Below, one piece after another: positions 1 to 7,900 of a stretch of 48,796 nucleotides of DNA. A program made the position numbers and the translations under genes. Each line of letters opens with the position of its first letter. Position 1 is the first letter of the stretch. Where the stretch lies: assembly GCA_017398685.1 (NCBI GenBank), contig JAFQFH010000022.1, positions 1-48,796 of the forward strand, read 5' to 3'. Source of the stretch: Oscillospiraceae bacterium. GTDB taxonomy: Bacteria > Bacillota > Clostridia > Oscillospirales > Oscillospiraceae. The notes beneath the pieces were generated by a model. It saw only the letters and a list, made by a program, of their open reading frames with translations, was not told where the DNA came from and did not search any database.

Positions 1-34
1 ATGATACGCGCACATAGCCATAAATTTTGCACAT
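1..34 (-). CDS. start of a second, leftward serine recombinase-like gene (partial)
   Basis: Reading leftward from the ATG at 34, the codons give MCKIYGYVRVS, identical to the start of the recombinase at 295, including the Arg and Ser that form the active site of serine recombinases. The ribosome site AGGAGG and its spacing are also copied. Only eleven codons lie in the window, so it cannot be told whether this is a whole second recombinase, a diverged paralogue, or just a duplicated 5' end that fuses to something else. Confidence 0.4.
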   Translation of the reverse strand, partial: MCKIYGYVRVS

Positions 35-80
35 AAAAAAACCTCCTACACGGTTTTGCGTAGAAAGTTGCTCAAAATTT

Positions 81-102
81 GCGGAAAGGTACACCTTTCC
101 GC
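81..102. other. candidate crossover site, left
   Basis: Two perfect 10-bp arms, GCGGAAAGGT and its reverse complement, flank a central dinucleotide AC at 91-92. A palindrome with a two-base asymmetric core is what small serine recombinases cut. It lies in opposite orientation to the site at 227-248. Confidence 0.6.
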
Positions 103-170
103 GTGGAGGAAAAATCTAATCAAAACCTGAAATAAAAGTTAAAATAACCGTTTCAGTTTACATAACGCTA

Positions 171-199
171 TTGAAAAGTGGCTGTTTTAGTGATAGTAT
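171..199 (+). promoter_or_regulatory. promoter inside the putative invertible segment
   Basis: TTGAAA at 171-176, a 17-base spacer and TAGTAT at 194-199. In the present orientation it points at the recombinase at 295. I see no equally good promoter on the other strand of 103-226, so inversion should switch transcription from rightward to leftward. Confidence 0.55.
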
Positions 200-226
200 T
201 TTCAATACAAAGGGAATTTTATACCC

Positions 227-248
227 ACGGGAAGGTGTACCTTTCCGC
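227..248. other. candidate crossover site, right
   Basis: The right half is ACCTTTCCGC, the centre is GT at 237-238, and the left half ACGGGAAGGT matches the ideal arm at 8 of 10 bases. The core reads GT here and AC at the left site, so the two sites are inverted relative to each other. Recombination would flip about 144-146 bp. Confidence 0.6.
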
Positions 249-294
249 ATACTTTGAGCAACTTTCTACGCAAAACCGTGTAGGAGGTTTTTTT

Positions 295-900
295 ATGTGC
301 AAAATTTATGGCTATGTGCGCGTATCATCAAAGGAGCAGAACGAAACAAGGCAAAGACTGGCTATGAAAGACTTCGGCGTGGAGGAAAGAAACATTTTCT
401 CCGACAGGCAGTCAGGCCGGGATTTTGAGCGCCCCGGCTACCAGAAGCTTATCAGGCTTCTGGATAAGAACGATGTGCTTGTAATAAAGAGCATTGACCG
501 GCTCGGCAGAAACTACACGGAGATACTGGAGCAGTGGCGGCTTATTACCAAGGAAAAGGGCGCGGATATCGTGGTGCTGGATATGCCGTTGCTGGACACG
601 CGGACAAGCCGGGATCTGACAGGCTCACTTATTTCAGACATTGTTTTGCAGCTATTGAGCTACGTTGCGGAGACGGAGAGGAACTTCATCCGGCAAAGAC
701 AGGCCGAGGGGATAGCAGCAGCAAGGGAAAGAGGCGTACATCTGGGCAGGCCGTCAAGTCCACTGCCCCGGGAATTTTACCCGCTGTACGAAAAGCTTGA
801 AAGAAAGGAAATCAATCTTTCTGAGATGGCACAGTGCCTGGGGGTGAACGTGCACCAGCTTTACAGGATGAGGAAAAAGCACGAGAAGTGCAGTGTATAA
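295..900 (+). CDS. small serine recombinase (resolvase/invertase family)
   Basis: A 201-residue serine recombinase that cuts and rejoins DNA through a covalent phosphoserine link. Residues 1-140 form the catalytic domain: Arg9 and the nucleophile Ser11 lie in YGYVRVSS, and DRLGRN at 68-73 supplies the further active-site arginines. A helix around 105-140 should dimerise and contact DNA, and residues 168-197 look like the usual C-terminal helix-turn-helix. The length is normal for invertases and resolvases. The ATG at 295 is chosen because AGGAGG (282-287) sits seven bases upstream and because family homology begins there. Its leader and first eleven codons are part of the inverted repeat, and its promoter lies between two crossover-like sites, so it probably acts on its own promoter. 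Whether it also acts on sites elsewhere cannot be seen. Confidence 0.93.
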   Translation: MCKIYGYVRVSSKEQNETRQRLAMKDFGVEERNIFSDRQSGRDFERPGYQKLIRLLDKNDVLVIKSIDRLGRNYTEILEQWRLITKEKGADIVVLDMPLLDTRTSRDLTGSLISDIVLQLLSYVAETERNFIRQRQAEGIAAARERGVHLGRPSSPLPREFYPLYEKLERKEINLSEMAQCLGVNVHQLYRMRKKHEKCSV

Positions 901-902
901 TA

Positions 903-936
903 AATCAGAGCAGTCGGACAAGCGACTGCTCTGATT
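903..936. terminator. bidirectional terminator
   Basis: A 14-bp perfect stem (903-916 with 923-936), six-base loop, then TTATT. It closes the recombinase from the left and the MotB-like gene from the right. Confidence 0.8.
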
Positions 937-955
937 TATTATATTCATATGATTG

Positions 956-2032
956 TCATCCCAGCCAATTGAGTATCCCGGCAAAACCGCCGGAGGGTTC
1001 TTGGGTGGACTGAGGCTCTGCGGCAACCACAGGCTCGCTCTCGCCGAGGGCGGAACGGGTGTCGGGAACTTCAATGGCAAGATAGCTCTCCACGATGTCC
1101 AGAACAGTCTCGTCCTTGAGAATCATGGATATCTCAATACGGCGGTTGGCAGCGCGGCCTTCAACCGTGGCATTGTCCGCCACAGGACGGGTGGCACCAT
1201 AGCCCGCTGCGCAGAAGAAATGTGCATAGGGTTCAAGAGCACCGCCGTGCTGGGTAAGCATGTAGTTGAGAACGGAGTTTGCACGGTCGGTTGCCAGAGA
1301 GCGGTTTTCCATGGCCGTGCCGGTGCTGTCAGTATGGCCGGAGATTACTATGCTGTCCACATACTGAGCGTTTTCACTGTCGTAAAGGAAAGTGCCGAAA
1401 ACCTGAATGAGCTGTTCAAGGACAGGCTGGCTTTCCGGCTTTATTTCGGAAGAGCCATGGTCAAAGAACACGCCTTCACTTAGGATAATACTGCCGTTTT
1501 CGCCTATGCTGACTTTGCTGGCATCGCCCATGACGCCGACAATGCTGTCGCGTATCTGCTCAAGGATGGAAAGGCGCAGAACCGCTATGGTCTGCATCTG
1601 GCTGCGCATGGAGGTGAGCTCCTCATCGGCGGCCAGAACATATTCCTTCTGCTGGGCAATAAGCTGCTGCTGCTTTGCAAGCTCGTCCTGCTGTAAAAGC
1701 ATTTCCGCCTGCTGCTGGGCAAGAATAAGCTTTGCGCTTTCCAGATCAAGAGTGATGGTGTTCAGCTCTTCCTCGGCCTCATCCACCTGTGACTGGGTAA
1801 GCTCAAGAAGGGACTCGGTGTCGGCAAGCTGCATGATGGTGCTTTCAAGCATTTCCTTGGTCTTTCTGAGGTCGTTGCCGGTGATGAGGTTTTGTATGTA
1901 GGCAAGGAGCATCAGGAAAAAGAGGATAAGGGCAACAGCACTCATCATGTCCGCATAGGACGGCCAGAAGCCCTGCTCGCCCTGCTTGGAGCTGACATGA
2001 GAGTCGCTGCGTCCGGAATAACGCCTTCTCAT
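956..2032 (-). CDS. MotB/OmpA-type stator protein
   Basis: A 358-residue inner-membrane protein of the MotB/ZorB type. A short cytoplasmic N-terminus leads to one membrane helix at about 28-47, starting with SYADMM. Asp28 in that motif matches the ion-binding aspartate of MotB. Residues about 50-155 are Gln/Glu-rich and should form a long coiled coil. Residues about 195-330 are an OmpA-like peptidoglycan-binding domain (ISGHTDSTG, then NRSLATDRANSV, then NRRIEI). The gene overlaps the MotA-like gene by four bases (ATGA), so the pair is translationally coupled and presumably forms one ion-driven stator. No flagellar genes are near, so a flagellar role is unlikely. The exact job is unknown; candidates are envelope work or a Zorya-like function. 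Confidence 0.85.
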   Translation of the reverse strand: MRRRYSGRSDSHVSSKQGEQGFWPSYADMMSAVALILFFLMLLAYIQNLITGNDLRKTKEMLESTIMQLADTESLLELTQSQVDEAEEELNTITLDLESAKLILAQQQAEMLLQQDELAKQQQLIAQQKEYVLAADEELTSMRSQMQTIAVLRLSILEQIRDSIVGVMGDASKVSIGENGSIILSEGVFFDHGSSEIKPESQPVLEQLIQVFGTFLYDSENAQYVDSIVISGHTDSTGTAMENRSLATDRANSVLNYMLTQHGGALEPYAHFFCAAGYGATRPVADNATVEGRAANRRIEISMILKDETVLDIVESYLAIEVPDTRSALGESEPVVAAEPQSTQEPSGGFAGILNWLG

Positions 2033-2943
2033 TGCTTCCCACTCCTCTCAAGGTCGCGGCCGGTCTGACGCACAACGGACACAACATCGCGTATGGCCAC
2101 ATCCAGACGCTCCACAGTGCCGCGGAGATTGTAATTGAACTCGTCAAAGTCGCGGACACCCTCGTTGAAGTTGTTGACGGTCTGGTTGAAGGCACCAAGG
2201 TGGGTGCGGCTTGCATCCATGGTCTGCTGGAGCTTGAGGGTAGTGTCGCTGAGGGTCTTGTCCATGGCGTTGGCTGCATCGTTCATGGCATCTATCATCT
2301 GGTGTACAAGGTCCACATCGTCCTTGGCGGCTGTGGTCTTGAGAGTGGGGGCTACGGAATGGTCCAGCCACAGTTCAAGCTGGGTCTCAAGCTTTGCCCT
2401 CTGGCTCTCGGGATTTACGATGACACGCAGAACACTCAGCAAAATGGAGCAGGCAACACCCACAAGGGATGTATAGAACGCAACACCCATGCCGGACAGA
2501 GCCGACATAAGGCCGCCGCCCACGCTGTCAAGCACACTGAGCCACTCAGAGCTGTCGGAATAGCCCAGAAGCTCGGAAAGGGAGACGACTGAAAGGCTCA
2601 GACCGAGGAAGGTACCGAAAAGGCCGAGAGTTACAAAGAGAGAGACTGCATTGTTCAAAAAGCGTTCGCACATGAGAGAGCCGCCCAGCTTTGCGGAAAT
2701 GGCATTTTCGATGATGGCGGGAGTATTTACATCTGTGCCGTAACGCTTGTAGGCCGCTGCATAGTCATTGACCAGAGTGCGCATAAAGCGGTTTGCAGGG
2801 TCGGGATTTTCCTTTACGCCTCTGGAAAGGCCCTTATAGCGCATGTACACGGAGAAAAGCAGTACCAGAGACAAGGCAAAAAGCGCGATTATCACTATTA
2901 TTACCACAATTCCCGCCGCGGGCATATTACTGAGATTGTTCAT
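2029..2943 (-). CDS. MotA/TolQ/ExbB-type proton channel protein
   Basis: A 304-residue membrane protein. A first helix lies at about 10-33, a cytoplasmic part follows, then two further helices (LFVTLGLFGTFLGLSLSVV and the stretch SALSGMGVAFYTSLVGVA) typical of the MotA/TolQ/ExbB family. The C-terminal hundred residues are charged and helical, without the very long tail seen in many ZorA proteins. The ribosome site GGAGG is well placed before the ATG at 2943. It is the likely partner of the MotB-like protein downstream and probably shares a transcript with the lipoprotein gene 71 bases upstream. The family is clear; what the motor drives is not. Confidence 0.82.
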   Translation of the reverse strand: MNNLSNMPAAGIVVIIVIIALFALSLVLLFSVYMRYKGLSRGVKENPDPANRFMRTLVNDYAAAYKRYGTDVNTPAIIENAISAKLGGSLMCERFLNNAVSLFVTLGLFGTFLGLSLSVVSLSELLGYSDSSEWLSVLDSVGGGLMSALSGMGVAFYTSLVGVACSILLSVLRVIVNPESQRAKLETQLELWLDHSVAPTLKTTAAKDDVDLVHQMIDAMNDAANAMDKTLSDTTLKLQQTMDASRTHLGAFNQTVNNFNEGVRDFDEFNYNLRGTVERLDVAIRDVVSVVRQTGRDLERSGKQ

Positions 2944-3014
2944 TCTGTTTACCTCCTGCTTTTTATCTTTTAGGGTCGGGGCTTGTACACCCCTTTCAAT
3001 ATCTATTCCCTGTA

Positions 3015-4559
3015 TCAGTTATATATTACTCCGTCAAAACAGTCTCCCACCGGCATACCGTTGACGGTCTGGGCCTCTCCCCTGCCGCTGACATACATGC
3101 GGCAGCAAATTCCCTGTTCGGTCATCATATCCACAAAGCTGCGTCCGTCACTGCGAAGATAATAGAGCCTCGTGCCGACTTCAACCTTTGCAGCAGTATT
3201 CAGACCGCGTCCGGTGGCGGGGTCAATACCCGCTGTTGCAAAGGGGGTTTTGGCTGTGAGCGTGGTATTGGCGTAGACCCTGTAATACTCGTCGGCACTT
3301 TCCGGCATACCCGAAGCTCCGATGGCGTAGTTTTTCACGCCGGTGAGCGTGCCGAGAAGCTCAATTTTGCTGCCGAGGATTATATTTTCAGGCTGGGTCA
3401 GAAGGGGTATTCCCGGACACTCCGCCGTGAAGCCTGCGGCCTGCAGGCTGGTATCATATATCATACCCACAAGGCTTGCACCGCTGCGCTCGAGCCTGTA
3501 AACGCTTATGTAGCCGTAGCCTGTGCCGTTGAAGGCGTTTATGAAAAGGTAGTTTCTGCCAAGGCCGGCATATATCACATAGGCATCGTAGCTTTCAATG
3601 ACTGTATTTACGGTGAGTGTTCCTGCGCCCACGCTTATGTCAAGGCCGTTTATCCTGCCCTTCTCCTCGTGGGGCATTAGGGAAATTTTATCGGACACAC
3701 CGTCCCTGTCCAGATCGTAATTGAGACATTCACCCTCAACAAGGGGCACAACATAGGAATAGGGCTGGCGGGTATAGTAGAGTGAAAAGAGCTGGGGATA
3801 GTCATCATAGCGCAGGCCCACTGAGAGAGTGCCGTACTCCTGCCCGGCCAGTTCATAGGGGGCAAAATAGAAGCTGACACCCTGATAGCCCAACGCCCAT
3901 ACAAAGCGCTCCGGAGTCTCTGCGTACTGCTGCATGGCAGTTTCAAGATCGTAAAACTCCACCTTGGGATATTTCTGCTCCAGAGCTGCCTTTATCGCGG
4001 CGCTGAGCTCAGCCACATCCGACGCAAGCTGCTTTATGGTAAGCTCGCGGCCTGTGGCGGCATCATAGTTTGCACAGGCAAAGCTCAGCCCGTCAAATAT
4101 GCCACGGGTATAGTTTTCGGTGCGGAAAATAACGGAGAGCGCGCGGCTGTCGGCACGCATAATATAGGCATCGGTGTTATTGATATAATTGAATGAGTTT
4201 TCAACCTTTAGCTCAATATCCGCCTGTGCGGAATTGAGAAGCTTTGCATATGTCTGCTGCCCCGCAGAAGCTACACGGGCATTGAGCGCATCAACGGCGG
4301 CTGCAAGCTCTGGATTTACATTTTCAGGTATAAGCACAGGGAACTCCACCCGGCAAAGGAGAGTATCATTATCCCACTGCTCGTAAAACTGAATATCCTT
4401 GTAAAAGCCTGCTGTTTCCATTGCATCATTGGCTGCAGCGGCACTGACCGGAGCTGCCGTACTGACCGCCTCCTCTGTGGCGGGAACGCTTTCCCTGCCC
4501 GAACAGGCGCAAAGCCCCAGCAGCATACACATCAAAAGCAAGACGGCTGCCTTTTTCAT
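3015..4559 (-). CDS. lipoprotein with DUF4163/DUF3298-like domains
   Basis: A 514-residue predicted lipoprotein. The first 18 residues are a signal peptide ending in LGLCAC, with Cys19 as the lipid-bearing residue. A Ser/Ala/Thr/Glu-rich linker follows. Residues about 60-260 resemble the DUF4163 plus DUF3298 (RsiV C-terminal) pair: FDGLSFACANYDAATGRELT and later SFYFAPYELA are typical. The remaining half is not recognised. GGGAGGTG precedes the ATG. It lies first in a probable operon with the MotA/MotB-like pair, which suggests an extracytoplasmic partner or sensor for that pair; this is inference from position only. Confidence 0.75.
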   Translation of the reverse strand: MKKAAVLLLMCMLLGLCACSGRESVPATEEAVSTAAPVSAAAANDAMETAGFYKDIQFYEQWDNDTLLCRVEFPVLIPENVNPELAAAVDALNARVASAGQQTYAKLLNSAQADIELKVENSFNYINNTDAYIMRADSRALSVIFRTENYTRGIFDGLSFACANYDAATGRELTIKQLASDVAELSAAIKAALEQKYPKVEFYDLETAMQQYAETPERFVWALGYQGVSFYFAPYELAGQEYGTLSVGLRYDDYPQLFSLYYTRQPYSYVVPLVEGECLNYDLDRDGVSDKISLMPHEEKGRINGLDISVGAGTLTVNTVIESYDAYVIYAGLGRNYLFINAFNGTGYGYISVYRLERSGASLVGMIYDTSLQAAGFTAECPGIPLLTQPENIILGSKIELLGTLTGVKNYAIGASGMPESADEYYRVYANTTLTAKTPFATAGIDPATGRGLNTAAKVEVGTRLYYLRSDGRSFVDMMTEQGICCRMYVSGRGEAQTVNGMPVGDCFDGVIYN

Positions 4560-4580
4560 GGCACACCTCCCTTTGCTGTA

Positions 4581-4610
4581 ATTCTATTTATTTTACCATT
4601 TTAACAGCAA
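4581..4610 (-). promoter_or_regulatory. promoter of the lipoprotein-motAB-like operon
   Basis: On the minus strand TTGCTG (4605-4610), an 18-base spacer and TAGAAT (4581-4586), close in front of the lipoprotein start at 4559. The short leader leaves just room for the ribosome site. Confidence 0.4.
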
Positions 4611-4863
4611 AAATTCCATACTTATTTTGTTTTTTCACTGTGTTTGGAAAAAGCTGTGATTTTTTGACGAAAAAAAACAGGAAAAAGTTCTTTTTTATCC
4701 CTGTGGAATTTCAGAATCCAGATAAAAAAACGGTATCTGAAAAATTTCCTTATTTTTCCTTAAAATTGTCAGGAACATTTTTTGAAACTTTCCCGTCATA
4801 TGAGCACAAGATGTTTATAGCACTTTTTCCACTATATGGTTTTACGATTATGTTAACTTTTTA
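4611..4863. other. AT-rich intergenic stretch without a supported gene
   Basis: Between divergent genes lies an AT-rich stretch. An 84-codon open frame (4640-4894, plus) runs into the promoter of the Ig-like protein, has no ribosome site and a biased Phe/Lys/Leu make-up from base composition. I see no RNA gene here. Confidence 0.5.
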
Positions 4864-4892
4864 TTGCAAAAGGGCTGAAAACATGGTATTGT
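4864..4892 (+). promoter_or_regulatory. promoter of the Ig-like surface protein
   Basis: TTGCAA (4864-4869), 17 bases, TATTGT (4887-4892). A leader of about 60 bases follows, with GGGAGG at 4947-4952 before the ATG at 4961. Confidence 0.5.
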
Positions 4893-4960
4893 AAAGTTGT
4901 AGATTTTACCCTGCTTTAGTGGGTACATAAGTGTAAAATACCTCATGGGAGGAATATGAT

Positions 4961-7900
4961 ATGAAAAAGATCAAGAAAGTTATGGCAACCGTTTTGCTGC
5001 TTTGCATGATCGGCTCCATGCTGGTCGTTCCTGCCGCAGCAAGCGAGATCACCGCAAGTGAGATCTCCCTGAATTTCATGGGCAAGACTCTTGCTCTGGG
5101 CGGAACTGTCCAGCTCAAGGCCATCTTTGAGCCGGAGGGTGCAAATCCCACCGTCAAATGGGAATCCGATAATGCCGCAGTTGCCTCTGTGGATGAAAAT
5201 GGCCTGGTCACCGGCCTTGCCAACGGTACTGCCGTGATCAAAGCCTCCGTTTACGAAGGGCAGCTCATTGCCGAGTGCACAGTCACCGTTGTCACTGAGA
5301 CTGACGAGACTCCCATTGTTCCCGTATCAGGTATCAGCCTCGGTGAACAGACCAGTCTCAATCTTGAGCCCAATGGCACTGCCGCTCTCGTGGCAACTGT
5401 AGCTCCCGAAAATGCCACCAATAAATATGTGGCATGGGTCAGCTCCGATGAAAACGTCGTCACTGTTGACGAATTCGGTGTAGTCACCGCCCATGCAGCA
5501 GGCTTTGCCACCATCAGCGCCATCGCCGCCGACGTGGATCTGACAGCTGAGGATCTGAGCATGGCGGCCATTGCAAACTGCGCCGTCACCGTAAGTGAGC
5601 CTTACGTGGAGCCTGCTCCCGTGCTTGTTCAGTGGATCAGCATTGATCCCGCTTCCGTGACCATGAATGTGGGCGAGGGATCCTATCTTTCCGCCTACGT
5701 CAATGATGATGCTGCAAACAAGGCTCTTTCATGGAGCAGCAGCGATCCCGGCATCGTGTCCGTTGACAACGGCAGCATCTATGCCGCAGCTCCCGGCACT
5801 GCCTACATCAGCGCCACTGCAACCGACGGCAGCAATGTTACCGCAAGCTGCACCGTCACCGTCAATACTCCCGCTCCTGCAACTGTTGCTGTCAACAGCG
5901 TTGTGATTGACCCTGCTGAGCTGAGCCTTGACCCCGAACAGACCGCTGTGCTCAGTGCTTACGTCAATGAGGACGCTACCGACAAGTCCCTCACTTGGAG
6001 CAGCAGTGATACCAATATCGTCCTTGTGGACAATGGCAACATCTATGCCGTGGCTCCCGGCACTGCCTACATCAGCGCCACTGCAAATGACGGCAGCAAT
6101 GTTACCGCAAGCTGCACCGTCACCGTAAATACCCCCGCTCCTGCAACTGTCGCTGTCAACAGCGTTGTGATTGACCCTGCTGAGCTGAGCCTTGACCCCG
6201 AGCAGACCGCTGTGCTCAATGCTTACGTCAATGAGGACGCTACCGACAAGTCCCTCACTTGGAGCAGCAGTGATACCAATATCGTCCTTGTGGACAACGG
6301 CAGCATCTATGCCGTGGCTCCCGGCACTGCCTATATAAGTGCAACCGCAAATGACGGCAGCGGCACAGTGGGTTACTGCACTGTCACCGTCAACACTCCC
6401 GCTCCTGCAACTGTTGCTGTCAACAGCGTTGTGATTGACCCTGCTGAGCTGAGCCTTGATCCCGAACAGACCGCTGTGCTCAATGCTTACGTCAATGAGG
6501 ACGCTACCGACAAGTCCCTCACTTGGAGCAGTAGTGATACCAATATCGTCCTTGTGGACAATGGCAATATCTATGCCGTGGCTCCCGGCACTGCCTATAT
6601 AAGTGCAACCGCAAATGACGGCAGCAATGTTACCGCAAGCTGCACTGTAACTGTCAACACTCCCGCTCCTGCACCTACCCCGACTCCCGCAGTAGTCCCT
6701 GCCACCAGCGTCACTCTTGAACCAAACCTCAGTGAGCTCACTTTGAAAGTTGGCGAATATGCTGACTTCACCGCAAGCGTTGATGCCGAAGCCACCGACA
6801 AGGGCCTTTACTGGGTCAGCGACGACTCTGCCGTAGCTTCCGTTGACAATGGCCGCGTGACCGCCAACGGCAGTGGACGCACCACCATATACGCCGTTGC
6901 AAACGGAGACACCGCATACGCAGCCTGCACAGTAATCGTCACCTCCGAGCCTGTGGCTATGTTTGCAGCCCGGCCCAACGCTGTCACTGATAACGGCGAA
7001 GGCGGCAGCAACAACGATGAACAGCAGCCCGCTCCCGCTGATAACGTCACTCCCGCCACTATAGTCCTGACAGTGGGCGGCACCGTCTGGGCTGAGGATC
7101 GCAAAATTGACCTCAGCACCGCCGAGAACGGCACCAGCTATGCACTGAGCGCCAGCATGAGCGACGCCAGCGCGGCCACCTATGGATGGACACTCGTCGA
7201 CGGCAGCGGCATTACTCTGACACCCGACACTGAAAACAGCGCAAATTGCACCCTGACCGTCACCGGAGAGGGCGCAGGCAAAATTGCCATCAGCAATGGC
7301 ACTGTTTCCAGAAATGTTGATTTTACCGTAAGCGCGCAGGAAGTCACCGGACTTGTCTCCCAGCTTACTCTCGCAGTAGGTGAAGAAGCGCAGCTCAGCG
7401 CTTCCACAAAGTATACCAGCGGCGGAATTGCTTGGTCTGTGGAGTCCGGCGGCGAGTTTGTAAGCGTCGATGATAGCGGCAAGGTCACCGCCGGGTCTGC
7501 TGCCGGTAACGCCGTGGTAAGAGCAACTGCCAAGGACGGTTCCGGTGTATATGCCGAATGCGCGGTTACTGTTGAAACCAAAGTTGTCAATGTGTCCTCT
7601 GTTGAACTCAACGCAGAAAGACTCAACCTCAAAGTGGGTGAAAAAGCTACTTTGAGCGCAAATGTAAAGCCCGGTGATGCCAGCAACAAGAGCGTAAGCT
7701 GGAAAACTGACAGCGATGCCGTGGCTACCGTCACTGAGGGTGTTGTGGAGGCTGTCGGCCCCGGCAACACTACCATCACCGTAACTACCGCAGACGGCAG
7801 CAAGACCGATACCTGCATCGTGGAAGTTACTGCTCCCCCCACCGTGAGCATTGTGAGCAACACCACTACCGGAACCGAGCTTTACTTTGACATCAATGAT

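Larger units (their letters stand above)
1..102. repeat. left arm of a long inverted repeat (partner 227-328)
   Basis: Position i pairs with position 329-i from base 1 to base 102, with mismatches only at 77, 79, 98 and 102. The arm carries a leftward ribosome site (AGGAGG on the minus strand, 42-47) and a leftward ATG at 34 followed by the same first codons as the recombinase at 295. The repeat may continue beyond the window edge. The scattered mismatches argue against a simple assembly artefact. Confidence 0.9.

Noticed and set aside
178-294. upstream extension of the recombinase to 178
   Set aside because: It would cover the promoter and crossover site; the ATG at 295 has the ribosome site and the family start.
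956-2943. complete Zorya defence system
   Set aside because: Only the ZorA/ZorB-like motor pair is present; no ZorC, ZorD or ZorE-like gene is adjacent in the window.
4640-4894. 84-codon frame before the Ig-like gene
   Set aside because: No ribosome site, AT-rich composition, and its end lies in the promoter.
5606-6661. regular repeats considered as a CRISPR array
   Set aside because: The unit is 264 bp, coding and in frame, with no short repeat-spacer pattern.
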